64,000 bases of DNA from CAZWDL01 sp964632995 (GTDB lineage: Bacteria; Bacteroidota; Bacteroidia; Chitinophagales; Saprospiraceae). The number at the start of each line of letters is the position of its first letter. Position 1 is the first letter of the stretch. The translations under genes were made by a program, and so were the position numbers. The notes under the pieces are model-generated. The model had not been told where the DNA came from, did not search any database, and was given only the letters and a program-made list of their open reading frames with translations. Positions 34,891 through 43,636 of this stretch are shown in pieces. The DNA lies in NCBI GenBank assembly GCA_964632995.1, contig CAZWDL010000001.1, positions 62,001 to 126,000 of the forward strand, in the 5' to 3' direction.

Positions 34891-35454
34891 TCAGGATTCT
34901 TCTCCGTTTTCAGCATTCTTTCTAGGCTTGATGACGTTGATTTTGCCATCGTCGCCGTAGAGTTCCCTCGACTTTTTGTTGTAAGCCAAAGCCGCTTCTT
35001 CGGCGGTGGAAAACATGCCGATGTGGACGCTTTTACGATCGACTGAGATAACCGCCCGGTAGCGATTATTTTCCTTATATACCCCCGTGTAGCCTACTTT
35101 ACTACTCGTCTTGCGTTTTCGGCTGGCAACAGAACGGGAACGATAAACCAGATTTTCCAGACGGCAATCCAGTTTGTTTCCGTTTTTTGCTCCTACCAGA
35201 TTCTTTTCCTTGGTCTTGGTGTCGGCAAGGAATTTCTCCGCAATGAGTTTGTGGAGGTAAATGGTTTCGGTCTTGTACCCTCCATCGGCCTTTTTCCAGG
35301 TTTTCTGAAAAACGGCACAACCGCTGGAGTGCTTACGAAGATTGTTAATGAAATCAACTTTCATGAGATAAGGGTCGGTTGTGAGGTAATCATATACCTC
35401 ATCATCCAACAACACCTCATCTTCGGCGTTCTTGAGTTTTACTTTGTATAACAC
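34891..35454 (-). CDS. AP2-domain protein with a degenerate HNH-like N-terminus
   Basis: This 187-residue protein carries a bacterial AP2/ERF DNA-binding domain at about residues 120-172 (GYTGVYKENNRYRAVISVDR, then HIGMFSTAEEAALAYNKKSR). Upstream is a segment laid out like phage/homing HNH endonucleases (IYLHKLIAEKFLADTKTKEK, then NGNKLDCRLENLVYRSRS). However, the expected NH-I-D-G catalytic pair is replaced by LVGAKNGNK, so nuclease activity is doubtful. The C-terminus is acidic and lysine-rich. I infer a DNA-binding regulator derived from a homing-endonuclease-type protein, with targets unknown. It converges with mnmD. Confidence 0.8.
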   Translation of the reverse strand: MLYKVKLKNAEDEVLLDDEVYDYLTTDPYLMKVDFINNLRKHSSGCAVFQKTWKKADGGYKTETIYLHKLIAEKFLADTKTKEKNLVGAKNGNKLDCRLENLVYRSRSVASRKRKTSSKVGYTGVYKENNRYRAVISVDRKSVHIGMFSTAEEAALAYNKKSRELYGDDGKINVIKPRKNAENGEES

Positions 35455-35743
35455 GCTCTCTCAGGTTTATGTGATTAATAAATGCTAAACTTTTAGCTTT
35501 TTCTTCCGGAACTTTGAAAATTTCCAGGATTTTATCACACTCAGGCTAGATTAACAACTAATATACTTAATTTTACCTAGAATTCAAATTAAAATCTAAA
35601 TGTAGGACAAATTAGTCTTTGGCCAAAATTGTTGTTAGTTTAAAAATTCAATTCAATTGTTTTTTGTTGAAGAAAGTATTATCCGTCGGGGAGCAAAGGG
35701 ACGAAACTGACCGGGAGGAAGAAAAAAATTAGCTGTAAAACTC

Positions 35744-36805
35744 ATGACTCATGCTTCTTTCATGCGCCGTTGTTTTGAATTAGCGTTGTTGGGAAAGCAA
35801 AAGGTTTCTCCCAATCCTATGGTAGGCGCCGTGTTGGTATATGCTGACAGGATTATCGGAGAAGGTTACCACCGGTCTTACGGTCAGGCGCACGCGGAGG
35901 TGAATGCCATCCAAAGCGTGAAAAAAGCAGACCAGGCGCTTATCCGCCAGGCCACCTTGTATGTGTCTCTGGAGCCTTGCTGTTTTTACGGCAAGACCCC
36001 TCCTTGCACCAATATGATCATCGAACAAAAAATTCCCCGGGTCGTCCTCTCCTGTTTGGATGACTCCCCCCAGGTAGCCGGAAAGGGCGTCGGCCAGCTT
36101 CGCGAAGCAGGAATCGAAGTGATCACCGGAATACTGGAAGCTGAAGGACGCCGCCTCAGCCGGCCCAGGAGTGTCTTTGTCACGGAAGAACGTCCGTATA
36201 TCATTTTAAAATACGCGCAAAGCCGCGACGGCAAATTTTGCCCGGCCGAAGACCGGCAGTTCTGGATAACCAATGCCTATTCAAAGCGACTGGTACATAA
36301 ATGGCGCAGTGAGACTGACGCCATTTTCATCGGATCACGAACCGCAGAAATTGATGACCCGCAGCTTACCAACCGCCTTTATTTCGGTTCCTCGCCTCTG
36401 CGTATAGTCATCGACCGGCAGGGCCGGCTCTCTGCTGACCTAAAGATCTTTGACGGAACGTCCCCTACCCTGGTCCTTACCTCCCAAGAGCGGCCCAAAT
36501 ACGGGGAGCAGGTTGAATTATTACACGTTCAGCCGGAGGAAAACCCGATCGAAAAACTGCTTCCGGAATTGCACCGCCGCCAGATAGGCACTCTTATGAT
36601 AGAGGGTGGGCTGCAAATCCTGCAGCACTTTCTCCGGGCCGGCTTATGGGATGAAGCCAGGGTGCTGATCGGCAATAAATTCCTGCCCGGTGGTCGTCCG
36701 GCGCCGGATCTCGGCCTGGCGCCGGATGACCACCTGCCGCTCGCCGGAGATGAAGTTCTCTTCTACCGGCGCCCTCGCGCCTCCTCTCCTGCTCTATCCG
36801 ATTAA
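35744..36805 (+). CDS. ribD: bifunctional riboflavin biosynthesis deaminase/reductase
   Basis: This 353-residue enzyme carries out the second and third steps of riboflavin synthesis: deamination of the diamino-hydroxy-phosphoribosylamino-pyrimidine, then NADPH-dependent reduction. The N-terminal cytidine-deaminase-like domain (1-145) shows PNPMVGAVLVYADRIIGEGY, the zinc ligands in HAEVNAI and the PCCFYGKTPPCTNMII motif. The reductase domain (150-345) includes ILKYAQSRDGKF, RSETDAIFIGSRTAEIDDPQ and LMIEGGLQILQHFLRAGLWD. The length and order are canonical. It is not clustered with other rib genes. The start is the ATG at 35744. Confidence 0.95.
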   Translation: MTHASFMRRCFELALLGKQKVSPNPMVGAVLVYADRIIGEGYHRSYGQAHAEVNAIQSVKKADQALIRQATLYVSLEPCCFYGKTPPCTNMIIEQKIPRVVLSCLDDSPQVAGKGVGQLREAGIEVITGILEAEGRRLSRPRSVFVTEERPYIILKYAQSRDGKFCPAEDRQFWITNAYSKRLVHKWRSETDAIFIGSRTAEIDDPQLTNRLYFGSSPLRIVIDRQGRLSADLKIFDGTSPTLVLTSQERPKYGEQVELLHVQPEENPIEKLLPELHRRQIGTLMIEGGLQILQHFLRAGLWDEARVLIGNKFLPGGRPAPDLGLAPDDHLPLAGDEVLFYRRPRASSPALSD

Positions 36806-36914
36806 AAGATGTTAAACATCCTTTAAAGTGCCGCTCGTCCATCACAGAGGCCTTTTTTATTTTGTTTCTTAGTTGTTAAATTTACGATCATTAAGAAAGA
36901 AAACTATAATCAGG

Positions 36915-37475
36915 ATGAAAAAGCTAAAGGCCACATTGATCGCTATTACAGCTCTATGTATCCTGTCAGCCCATTCTTCCCTAGCACAGACAACCCGGCA
37001 AGAAGATAACAGCCAGATCAACTGGATGTCCTGGGAAGAGGCGCTTGCGCAATCTCAGGAAGACAAACGCAAAATCCTGTTGGATATTTATACCGATTGG
37101 TGCAAATTCTGTAAACACATGGAAAACACCACTTTCCAACAACCGGATATTGCCGCTTACATCAATAATAACTTTTACCCGGTAAAACTGGACGCTGAGC
37201 TTAAGGAAGAGCTGAAATACAAAGACAAAGTATACACTTTTGTGAAAAACGGAAAAATGGGCTACCACGAACTTGCAGCTGAATTACTGCGGGGCCGGCT
37301 CAGCTTTCCAGCCATCGTTTTTCTTGACGAAGGCCTTAATGTCATTCAATCTTTTGTTGGGTATAAGTCGCCTCGGCAACTGGAACAAATCGCTACTTAC
37401 TTCGCTTCCGATCAGTATAAAAAGACCCCCTGGTCCACTTACCAACGCTCCTTCAAATCTATGATCGCCGAGTAA
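36915..37475 (+). CDS. secreted thioredoxin-fold protein
   Basis: This 186-residue protein has a Sec signal peptide (KLKATLIAITALCILSAHSS, cleavage near SLAQ-T) and a thioredoxin-like domain with a CxxC active site (DIYTDWCKFCKHMENTTFQQ). It resembles the periplasmic Thioredoxin_7/DUF255-like thiol oxidoreductases of Bacteroidota. The cis-proline region reads RLSFPAIVFLDEGLNVI. It probably reduces disulfides in envelope proteins. I chose ATG 36915 because it puts the lysines and hydrophobic core at the right distance; the frame is open 14 codons further upstream. It follows ribD by 110 bp and is probably independent of it. Confidence 0.85.
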   Translation: MKKLKATLIAITALCILSAHSSLAQTTRQEDNSQINWMSWEEALAQSQEDKRKILLDIYTDWCKFCKHMENTTFQQPDIAAYINNNFYPVKLDAELKEELKYKDKVYTFVKNGKMGYHELAAELLRGRLSFPAIVFLDEGLNVIQSFVGYKSPRQLEQIATYFASDQYKKTPWSTYQRSFKSMIAE

Positions 37476-37525
37476 AATTAAAGCGTGAAGGCCTGGAAGG
37501 CGGAAGAGGGGCTTCCTTTATTTAC

Positions 37526-39091
37526 TTACCTTCTCCTACGCCGTGTACTACTCACGCCAAGCACGGCGAGGAGCCCACGGGTTAACTCCCGGGCTACCGT
37601 CCGTCCCATCTGGCGGGTAGTAGTGCTATTGAGCACCTGGTCAAAGAGAGAATCTTCCCTTTTCGAGCTGCCGGAGCTGCGTTGTTTCGCTTTTTCTACG
37701 CTCTCCCGCAGTTCTTCCTGACGGTCAACCTCCTTGGCCCATTCGATCTTTTTCTCCAGTATTTCGTAAGCACTCTCCGGGTCGACCTCCTTGTTGTATT
37801 TATCAACCAACCGCGAGCGGATGATAATGTCGTCAATCTCCTGCTCAGTGAGCACGTCCATGCGGGACTGTGGCGCGCGCAGCAGGGTATGAACCAGTGG
37901 GGTGGGAATACCCTTTTCATTCAATGCGGTAACAAGGGCTTCTCCGATACCAAGGGTGGTCAGCAATTCCGCCACATCGTAATGCTCACTTATCGGGAAG
38001 TTTTGCGCCGCCAGCTTTATCGCTTTCCGGTCTTTAGCCGTAAAGGCCCGCAGAGCATGCTGCACTTTGAGCCCGAGCTGACCGAGTACCGAATCCGGTA
38101 TATCCACTGGGTTTTGGGTGATAAAAAACAAGCCTACGCCTTTGGAACGAATCAGTTTGACGATGAGCTCAATCTGGTCGAGCAGGGCATCCGAAGCCTG
38201 GTCAAAGACCAGGTGGGCCTCATCGATAAACAACACGAGCTTTGGCTGCTCAGGATCTCCTTCCTCCGGAAAATTGGCATAAATTTCCGCAAGGATCTGC
38301 AACATGAAGGTGGAGAATAACTTCGGGCGATCCTGAATATCGGTCAGCCGAATGATAGAAATCTGGCCTCTCCCCCGCTCATCGACCCGCAGCAAATCAT
38401 CGACGTCGAAGGAGCGCTCGCCAAAGAACTTATCGGCGCCTTGCTGTTCCAATTCCACCAGTTTGCGGAGAATGGCGCCCGCCGAAGCCGTAGAGATACG
38501 GCCGTAAGTATTTTTAATTTCCTCCTTGCCCTCCTCCATCATATACTGCAGCGTTTTGCGCAGGTCATTGAGGTCGAGCAGCGGCAATTCCTGATCATCA
38601 CAGTATTTAAAAATCACCGACATGATGCCGGACTGGGCTTCCGATAGATTGAGCATGCGGGAAAACAGCACTGGCCCAAACTCCGTTACGGTGGCCCTTA
38701 GCCGGGCGCCTTTTTCTTCTGAAAGAGACAAGAACTCCACCGGGCTGTCGCCTGCTTCAAACGGAATGCCTATTCTGGTGTGACGTTCATCGATTTTCGG
38801 ATGTCCTTCACTGGGTTGAGCTATGCCGCTGAGGTCTCCTTTAATATCCATAAGCAGGGAAGGGATACCTTTAGCTGACAGCTGTTCCGTGATGATTTGC
38901 AGCGTCTTTGTCTTACCCGTTCCGGTAGCGCCCGCGATCAATCCGTGGCGATTGAGCATTCGCAGCGGAATGCGCACCAGGCTGCCGGTCTGGCATTCAC
39001 CGTCAAGCATAGCTCCGCCCATGATGATCGATTCTCCTTTGAAGGTATATCCGTTTTGAATACTATCGATGAACTGTTCTTTTTTACTCAT
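37526..39091 (-). CDS. HerA-like ATPase (DUF853 family)
   Basis: This 521-residue P-loop ATPase of the HerA/FtsK superfamily belongs to the DUF853 (YjgR-like) branch. Walker A is GATGTGKT at residues 54-61, the Walker B-type segment is KLVLFIDEAHLVF, and the sensor region is GVGLFFITQNPVDIPDSVLG. The last ~70 residues are charged and end in RRRRR. HerA-type proteins form hexameric DNA-pumping rings; the role of this branch is unproven. The gene begins 12 nt after the stop of a DNA/RNA endonuclease gene, so the two form an operon. Confidence 0.9.
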   Translation of the reverse strand: MSKKEQFIDSIQNGYTFKGESIIMGGAMLDGECQTGSLVRIPLRMLNRHGLIAGATGTGKTKTLQIITEQLSAKGIPSLLMDIKGDLSGIAQPSEGHPKIDERHTRIGIPFEAGDSPVEFLSLSEEKGARLRATVTEFGPVLFSRMLNLSEAQSGIMSVIFKYCDDQELPLLDLNDLRKTLQYMMEEGKEEIKNTYGRISTASAGAILRKLVELEQQGADKFFGERSFDVDDLLRVDERGRGQISIIRLTDIQDRPKLFSTFMLQILAEIYANFPEEGDPEQPKLVLFIDEAHLVFDQASDALLDQIELIVKLIRSKGVGLFFITQNPVDIPDSVLGQLGLKVQHALRAFTAKDRKAIKLAAQNFPISEHYDVAELLTTLGIGEALVTALNEKGIPTPLVHTLLRAPQSRMDVLTEQEIDDIIIRSRLVDKYNKEVDPESAYEILEKKIEWAKEVDRQEELRESVEKAKQRSSGSSKREDSLFDQVLNSTTTRQMGRTVARELTRGLLAVLGVSSTRRRRR

Positions 39092-39103
39092 AAGGTATGA
39101 TAC

Positions 39104-40009
39104 TTAACGTTTATTCCAGTGTTTGATCCGCGTTTCGTATTTTTTCTTACTAAAGCGCCAAAGTTCGATTTCATAATCGCGCTCCAGTTTTGTTTCCAGC
39201 TCTCCGGTCATCAATTCCGGAAAGAAGTCAATACCAGTGCGCGCCTCCACTTCATCGATGGAGAGGGCATACTCCTGTAAGGGCTGATAACTGACTTCAT
39301 TCGGCAGCCAAAAGGCGATACCTTTAAGTTCCGGCTCACGGAGATCCAGCAGGACTTTAAAAAAGGCGGTGGGAATGGTTACTTTACAATCGCCGATGCG
39401 CCCCTTTCCTGGCTCGGAAAGAACCGGGCCGCTCACGACGTATAGCTCTTCATTTTCTTTGGCCCAGTTGCGGGTCAATTCTTCCAGCTCCCGCCAAATA
39501 CCGCCGTTAAAATGACGGGCTTGCGGACTGATATTGCTCATGTAGAAGCTTTCCCGCATGGCCTCTTTATTAAATGCCATATCGGCGGCAGGCGCCAGAT
39601 GTCCCCGGTCATATCCCGAATTCCGGTAGTCACGCCAATGTGCAGATCCGCTTTCCACCAGGCTGTCTTCCATAAACTCATCATAGCGGTCCACCCATGG
39701 TTGTTCCAGCCGTTTCCGGCTCAGGAGATAAGCTACCCATTCGGCCTGTTCATGTTCCTCGCTATAGGAAAGGGCGTAATACTGATGGTAAACAAGCGTT
39801 CCTTCCTTCGTGGTGGGAAGTGCGAATTCTTCGGCGCCGTTCCACTGCGTTTGCCGGGAGCTGCGCTTCTTGACCGCATCCCGATCAATACCGGTAAAGA
39901 ACTGAAAAAGGAAAAACAAGCCGACTGTAATAGCCGCCAATAATCCTACCCGGATAATTTGGACGCTGCTATTGCCTCCTTTATAATGATTGGTTCTAAA
40001 CTTTGCCAA
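39104..40009 (-). CDS. membrane-anchored DNA/RNA non-specific endonuclease
   Basis: The protein is an Endonuclease_NS (NUC1) family nuclease. An N-terminal hydrophobic segment (VGLLAAITVGLFFLFQFF) serves as signal or anchor, so the enzyme likely acts in the periplasm. The active-site motif is DRGHLAPAADM (the His acts as general base), followed by the metal-binding Asn in FYMSNISPQARHFNGGIWRE. The frame contains no ATG in front of the domain. I chose the TTG at 40009-40007 because an AAGGA sits seven bases upstream; the frame continues to an ATT at 40060. It lies 12 nt upstream of the HerA-like gene and 54 bp from the divergent coaE. Confidence 0.85.
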   Translation of the reverse strand: MAKFRTNHYKGGNSSVQIIRVGLLAAITVGLFFLFQFFTGIDRDAVKKRSSRQTQWNGAEEFALPTTKEGTLVYHQYYALSYSEEHEQAEWVAYLLSRKRLEQPWVDRYDEFMEDSLVESGSAHWRDYRNSGYDRGHLAPAADMAFNKEAMRESFYMSNISPQARHFNGGIWRELEELTRNWAKENEELYVVSGPVLSEPGKGRIGDCKVTIPTAFFKVLLDLREPELKGIAFWLPNEVSYQPLQEYALSIDEVEARTGIDFFPELMTGELETKLERDYEIELWRFSKKKYETRIKHWNKR

Positions 40010-40063
40010 GATATTCCTTTTGAGCCAACGTAAAAATAGTAAATTGCCGGTCAAAATCAAGAA

Positions 40064-40666
40064 ATGGCGAAAAAGCGGCTACAAGTCGGCATTACCGGAG
40101 GCATCGGCAGCGGGAAGACGACCGTCTGTCGTTTGTTTGAAGTATTGGGCATTCCCGTCTACTACGCCGATGAGCGGGCCAAGCAGTTAATGGTAGAGGA
40201 TGAGGCGCTTGTCAGGCAAATCCGGGACAGTTTTGGAGATAAGGCCTACACAGAGGAGGGGCAACTCAATCGCGCTTACCTGGCCGATATCGTTTTTAGC
40301 AATCCGGAGAAGCTGCAACAACTCAATGCCCTGGTGCACCCTGCCGTAGGACGCGACAGCCGGCGCTGGCACGAAGAACAGACGGATGCACCCTATACCT
40401 TACGGGAAGCTGCTTTGATTTTTGAAAGCGGCAGCTTTCGCCAACTCGACAAGGTCATTACGGTGACCGCCCCTAAAGAGTTGCGCATTGAACGAGTGAT
40501 GCGCCGCGACCAGGTTGACCGGGAAGCCGTCACCGCCCGGATGGAAAACCAGCTGCCGGAAGAAGAAAAAGTCAAAAGAGCCGATTACGTGATCTATAAC
40601 GATGGACGGCGCTCTTTAATTCATCAGGTATGGGCTATTCATCAATGGCTTTGTGAAGAGAAGTAA
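40064..40666 (+). CDS. coaE: dephospho-CoA kinase
   Basis: This 200-residue enzyme phosphorylates the 3'-hydroxyl of dephospho-CoA in the last step of coenzyme A synthesis. The P-loop is ITGGIGSGKTTVCRLFE near the N-terminus. It is followed by GIPVYYADERAKQLM (the DxD/E-like acceptor region), the lid residues and NPEKLQQLNALVHPAV. The C-terminal EEEKVKRADYVIYNDGRRS segment is typical. The length is standard. The stop is 8 bp from the convergent photolyase stop. Confidence 0.95.
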   Translation: MAKKRLQVGITGGIGSGKTTVCRLFEVLGIPVYYADERAKQLMVEDEALVRQIRDSFGDKAYTEEGQLNRAYLADIVFSNPEKLQQLNALVHPAVGRDSRRWHEEQTDAPYTLREAALIFESGSFRQLDKVITVTAPKELRIERVMRRDQVDREAVTARMENQLPEEEKVKRADYVIYNDGRRSLIHQVWAIHQWLCEEK

Positions 40667-40673
40667 ATTGTTC

Positions 40674-42032
40674 CTATTTTCGCTTTTTCACTTTTTTCCC
40701 TCGCTCAATTCCTGTCTTATAAGCCTCCAGACAACGCTGACGAGCCGCTTTGTGATCTACGACAGGTTCCGGGTACCGGGCAGTGTCATACTCGGGTACC
40801 CACTTTTTGATGTACTGCCATTCCGGATCAAATTTCTTTTGTTGCGTGTAAGGGTTGAAGATTCGGAAATAGGGCGCTGCGTCGGTCCCGCTGCCGGCCG
40901 CCCATTGCCAGCCGCCGTTGTTGCTGGCCAAGTCGAAATCGAGTAGTTTTTTGGCAAAGTAGGCTTCTCCCCATCGCCAGTCGATCAGCAAATGCTTGGT
41001 CAGAAAACTGGCAGTAATCATGCGCACGCGGTTATGCATGTACCCGGTGGTGTTGAGTTCGCGCATGCCGGCATCGACGATAGGGAAACCGGTAGCGCCA
41101 CTACACCAGCGTTCAAATTCATCTTCCCTATTGCGCCATTCGATATACTCGTATTCGGGGCGGAAAGCCCCTTCCGCCACATGGGGGAAATTTGCCAGTA
41201 TCTGGGCGTAAAAGTCGCGCCAGATGAGTTCATTGAGATAGGTCTGATTCAAAGCTATGGCCCGCCGGGCTTTTTCACGGATACTTATGGTGCCGAAGCG
41301 AAAGTGGATCCCCAGGCGTGAGGTGCCCTGAATACCGGGGATGTTTCTGGTCTTATCGTAATGGCGAATAAGTCCTCTAGAAACCGTCGCCGAAGGGATT
41401 TCCAGGTTGCTTTCCACGAACCCCATCTCCTTAAGGGATGGCATCCGGGTAGACGGCGTTTGCAAAAAATTATCAAAGTATTGACCGGTGGGATAAGATT
41501 GCAGGAAGTAGGAAACGGACTTTTCCCCTTCTTTACTTATCTTGCTCTCCAGCTTTGCTTTCCACTTACGGCTATAAGGAGTAAAAACAGTGTACGGGGT
41601 ACCGTCTTTTTTGAGTATTTCATCTTCTTCAAAAATGACCTGGTCCTTGAAGGAACACCATTCCACGCCCTTTGCCTCTGCAACTTGCCGGATAAGCTGA
41701 TCGCGCCGGATGGCATAAGGCTCATAATCGCGGTTGGTAAAAACGGCTGCGACGGGATAGTGGTCGAGCAATTCGCGCCAAACCAGCTCAGGCTCGCCGT
41801 AGCGGATAAGCAGCGTGTTTCCCTGGGCTTCCAGTTGCTGCTTAAGCCGGCTCAGCGTGCGATGAATAAAACTGACACGGGCATCAGCGGGCTCATCCAG
41901 TTTACTCAGGATGTCTCGGTCAAAAATAAAAAGCGGCAATACCGGAAAACCGCTTCTGAGGGCTCGATAAAGAGCAGCATTATCGTTCAGCCGCAGATCG
42001 CGACGCAGCCAGCAAACAGCTATTTTATCCAT
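40674..42032 (-). CDS. phrB: deoxyribodipyrimidine photolyase
   Basis: This 452-residue flavoprotein is a class I CPD photolyase/cryptochrome, which repairs UV-induced pyrimidine dimers with blue light. The N-terminal antenna-binding domain starts AVCWLRRDLRLNDNAALYRA. The FAD-binding C-terminal half has LNELIWRDFYAQILANFPHV, GFPIVDAGMRELNTTGYMHN, RVRMITASFLTKHLLIDWRW and NNGGWQWAAGSGTDAAPYFR. The tryptophan chain needed for electron transfer appears intact. The C-terminus is lysine-rich (ERGKKVKKRK). A cryptochrome function cannot be excluded, but the motifs favour a photolyase. Confidence 0.93.
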   Translation of the reverse strand: MDKIAVCWLRRDLRLNDNAALYRALRSGFPVLPLFIFDRDILSKLDEPADARVSFIHRTLSRLKQQLEAQGNTLLIRYGEPELVWRELLDHYPVAAVFTNRDYEPYAIRRDQLIRQVAEAKGVEWCSFKDQVIFEEDEILKKDGTPYTVFTPYSRKWKAKLESKISKEGEKSVSYFLQSYPTGQYFDNFLQTPSTRMPSLKEMGFVESNLEIPSATVSRGLIRHYDKTRNIPGIQGTSRLGIHFRFGTISIREKARRAIALNQTYLNELIWRDFYAQILANFPHVAEGAFRPEYEYIEWRNREDEFERWCSGATGFPIVDAGMRELNTTGYMHNRVRMITASFLTKHLLIDWRWGEAYFAKKLLDFDLASNNGGWQWAAGSGTDAAPYFRIFNPYTQQKKFDPEWQYIKKWVPEYDTARYPEPVVDHKAARQRCLEAYKTGIERGKKVKKRK

Positions 42033-42143
42033 AAACCTTTTTAATTGATAAAAACATGCTGAGAAACGATTGTAAGGCCCGATTGTTTAATCATCTTTAC
42101 ATTTCAGAAAAACCCTTATTTTTAAGCTAAAAGCCCCCTGCAT

Positions 42144-43046
42144 ATGCGACCTGTCTATCTGATCGGAACCGTACTATTTCTATTATTGGGCAGCTGCCAA
42201 TCTGAGCAAAAAAAGCAGCAGCAGCTCATTGGTGAGGCGGAAAAAAAACTGGAAGAATCGGCGGATCAGCAAAAGGCCGAAGACCTCGTAAAGCATTATT
42301 TGCAATATGCGGAAACTTTTCCCGCTGAGGAAGAGATGAACAGCAAGTATTTATACCGGGCGGCTGCCTGGTCGTACCGGCTGAATCACTATTCTCAGGC
42401 GATCGAGCTCTTGAATAAGGCCATAAAACAGCACTATCGAGGTAGCAATACGGTAAAAAACGCATTGTTCCTGGGCGCTATCTACAAAGAAAAACTTCAA
42501 AACGACTTTCTCTCCCGAACCGTTTACCAGGCGGCGCATGAAGCTTTCCCGGAATCAGCGGAATTAGCGGAAAAAGTGGATGGAGAATGGCTGGCACTGG
42601 ATGAGCGGTTACGCAGCATACAGCAGTCGATATTCGATGAGTCGGGAGGACGTATTGATTATCGAGGAGCCAATGATTTCATCAATGCCTCTACCATTTA
42701 CGCCATGCTGTTGCCTGGCCGGGAGCGCTCAGCCGATTGGCTTTTTGAGGCAGCTGAAACGGCGCGGACAATTCGTGCTTTCAGCAAGGCGCTTGAGCTG
42801 TATGCCTGGATTTCCGATGCTTTCCCCGAAAGCGAAAAGGCGGCGCAGGCGCTTTTTCTTCAGGGATTCACGCTCGACAGCGATCTCAAGCGCTTCGACG
42901 AAGCCGGTGCCTTTTATATACAATTTCTGGAGCGCTATCCCGAGAATATTTTCGCGAAGGACGCCAGGTTCCTACTTGAAAACCTGGGCAAGGATGAAGA
43001 GGAGATCATTCGCTCCTTTGAAGAAAAGAAACAGCTGGAGCAGTAA
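42144..43046 (+). CDS. TPR-repeat lipoprotein
   Basis: This 300-residue protein has a lipoprotein signal (PVYLIGTVLFLLLGSC, Cys at residue 18) and a mature part rich in tetratricopeptide-like helix pairs. They begin with DLVKHYLQYAETFPAEEEMN and RAAAWSYRLNHYSQAIELLN, and a second block has LELYAWISDAFPESEKAAQA and FDEAGAFYIQFLERYPENIF. It resembles BamD/Tol-Pal accessory proteins in pattern, but I cannot name a partner. The gene is isolated and convergent with the Spo0M-like gene, 8 bp apart. Confidence 0.8.
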   Translation: MRPVYLIGTVLFLLLGSCQSEQKKQQQLIGEAEKKLEESADQQKAEDLVKHYLQYAETFPAEEEMNSKYLYRAAAWSYRLNHYSQAIELLNKAIKQHYRGSNTVKNALFLGAIYKEKLQNDFLSRTVYQAAHEAFPESAELAEKVDGEWLALDERLRSIQQSIFDESGGRIDYRGANDFINASTIYAMLLPGRERSADWLFEAAETARTIRAFSKALELYAWISDAFPESEKAAQALFLQGFTLDSDLKRFDEAGAFYIQFLERYPENIFAKDARFLLENLGKDEEEIIRSFEEKKQLEQ

Positions 43047-43054
43047 AAGGAGAA

Positions 43055-43528
43055 TTATCGTTTGATCTGGATTGTTTTTTTATCAAAGGGATTGAGAGCT
43101 GTCCCTTTAACTTTCGCTTCGGCCTCAATGCGATATTCCGATTTGACCCGGTTCAGCGCCTTGGCTGCTTTGGCAAGACCGCCGAAAACTGCATTTCGCT
43201 CCCCAAATTCGTCCACATCTGATTTGATCAGCTGAAAAGGCAGCGAAAAATCTACCTCTACCGGGGTATACTCTGGTATATCGATTACGCGCTGCAAGTG
43301 TATTTCTCCCAGCTCGTATTCATCTGTTAGCCGATCTTTTCCGCGACCGCGAGCGTACTTTTCGATCACGACGACCTTGATATAAGTGACGGTCTGCGGG
43401 TTCATACTGTAGAAATTGATTTTACCGTCGATCACGCCCGCCGATGCGGGTATTTCTTCGGGGATGTCCAACTCGAGTTTGACACCCTCTATCCCCAGCC
43501 ATTTTTTGACTTTTCCGAACATAGTCAT
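43055..43528 (-). CDS. Spo0M-like arrestin-fold protein
   Basis: This 157-residue protein resembles the sporulation-control protein Spo0M family, which has an arrestin-like beta-sandwich and is found in many non-sporulating bacteria. The family pattern is GKVKKWLGIEGVKLELDIPE at the start, then GVIDGKINFYSMNPQTVTYI and IDIPEYTPVEVDFSLPFQLI. The C-terminal part is basic. It is shorter than the Bacillus protein and lacks its extended tail. It is probably a cytoplasmic scaffold or stress protein. The start could equally be the second ATG two codons in. Confidence 0.78.
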   Translation of the reverse strand: MTMFGKVKKWLGIEGVKLELDIPEEIPASAGVIDGKINFYSMNPQTVTYIKVVVIEKYARGRGKDRLTDEYELGEIHLQRVIDIPEYTPVEVDFSLPFQLIKSDVDEFGERNAVFGGLAKAAKALNRVKSEYRIEAEAKVKGTALNPFDKKTIQIKR

Positions 43529-43636
43529 TTAAATTTTCGCAGTTTAATATGCAACGGCTCCGGAATAGCTGTCGGTAAAATTATACTAAAGGTAGGCAAA
43601 GATAGACGCAAAGCAGTCATCCGCATAGAAAGCCCT

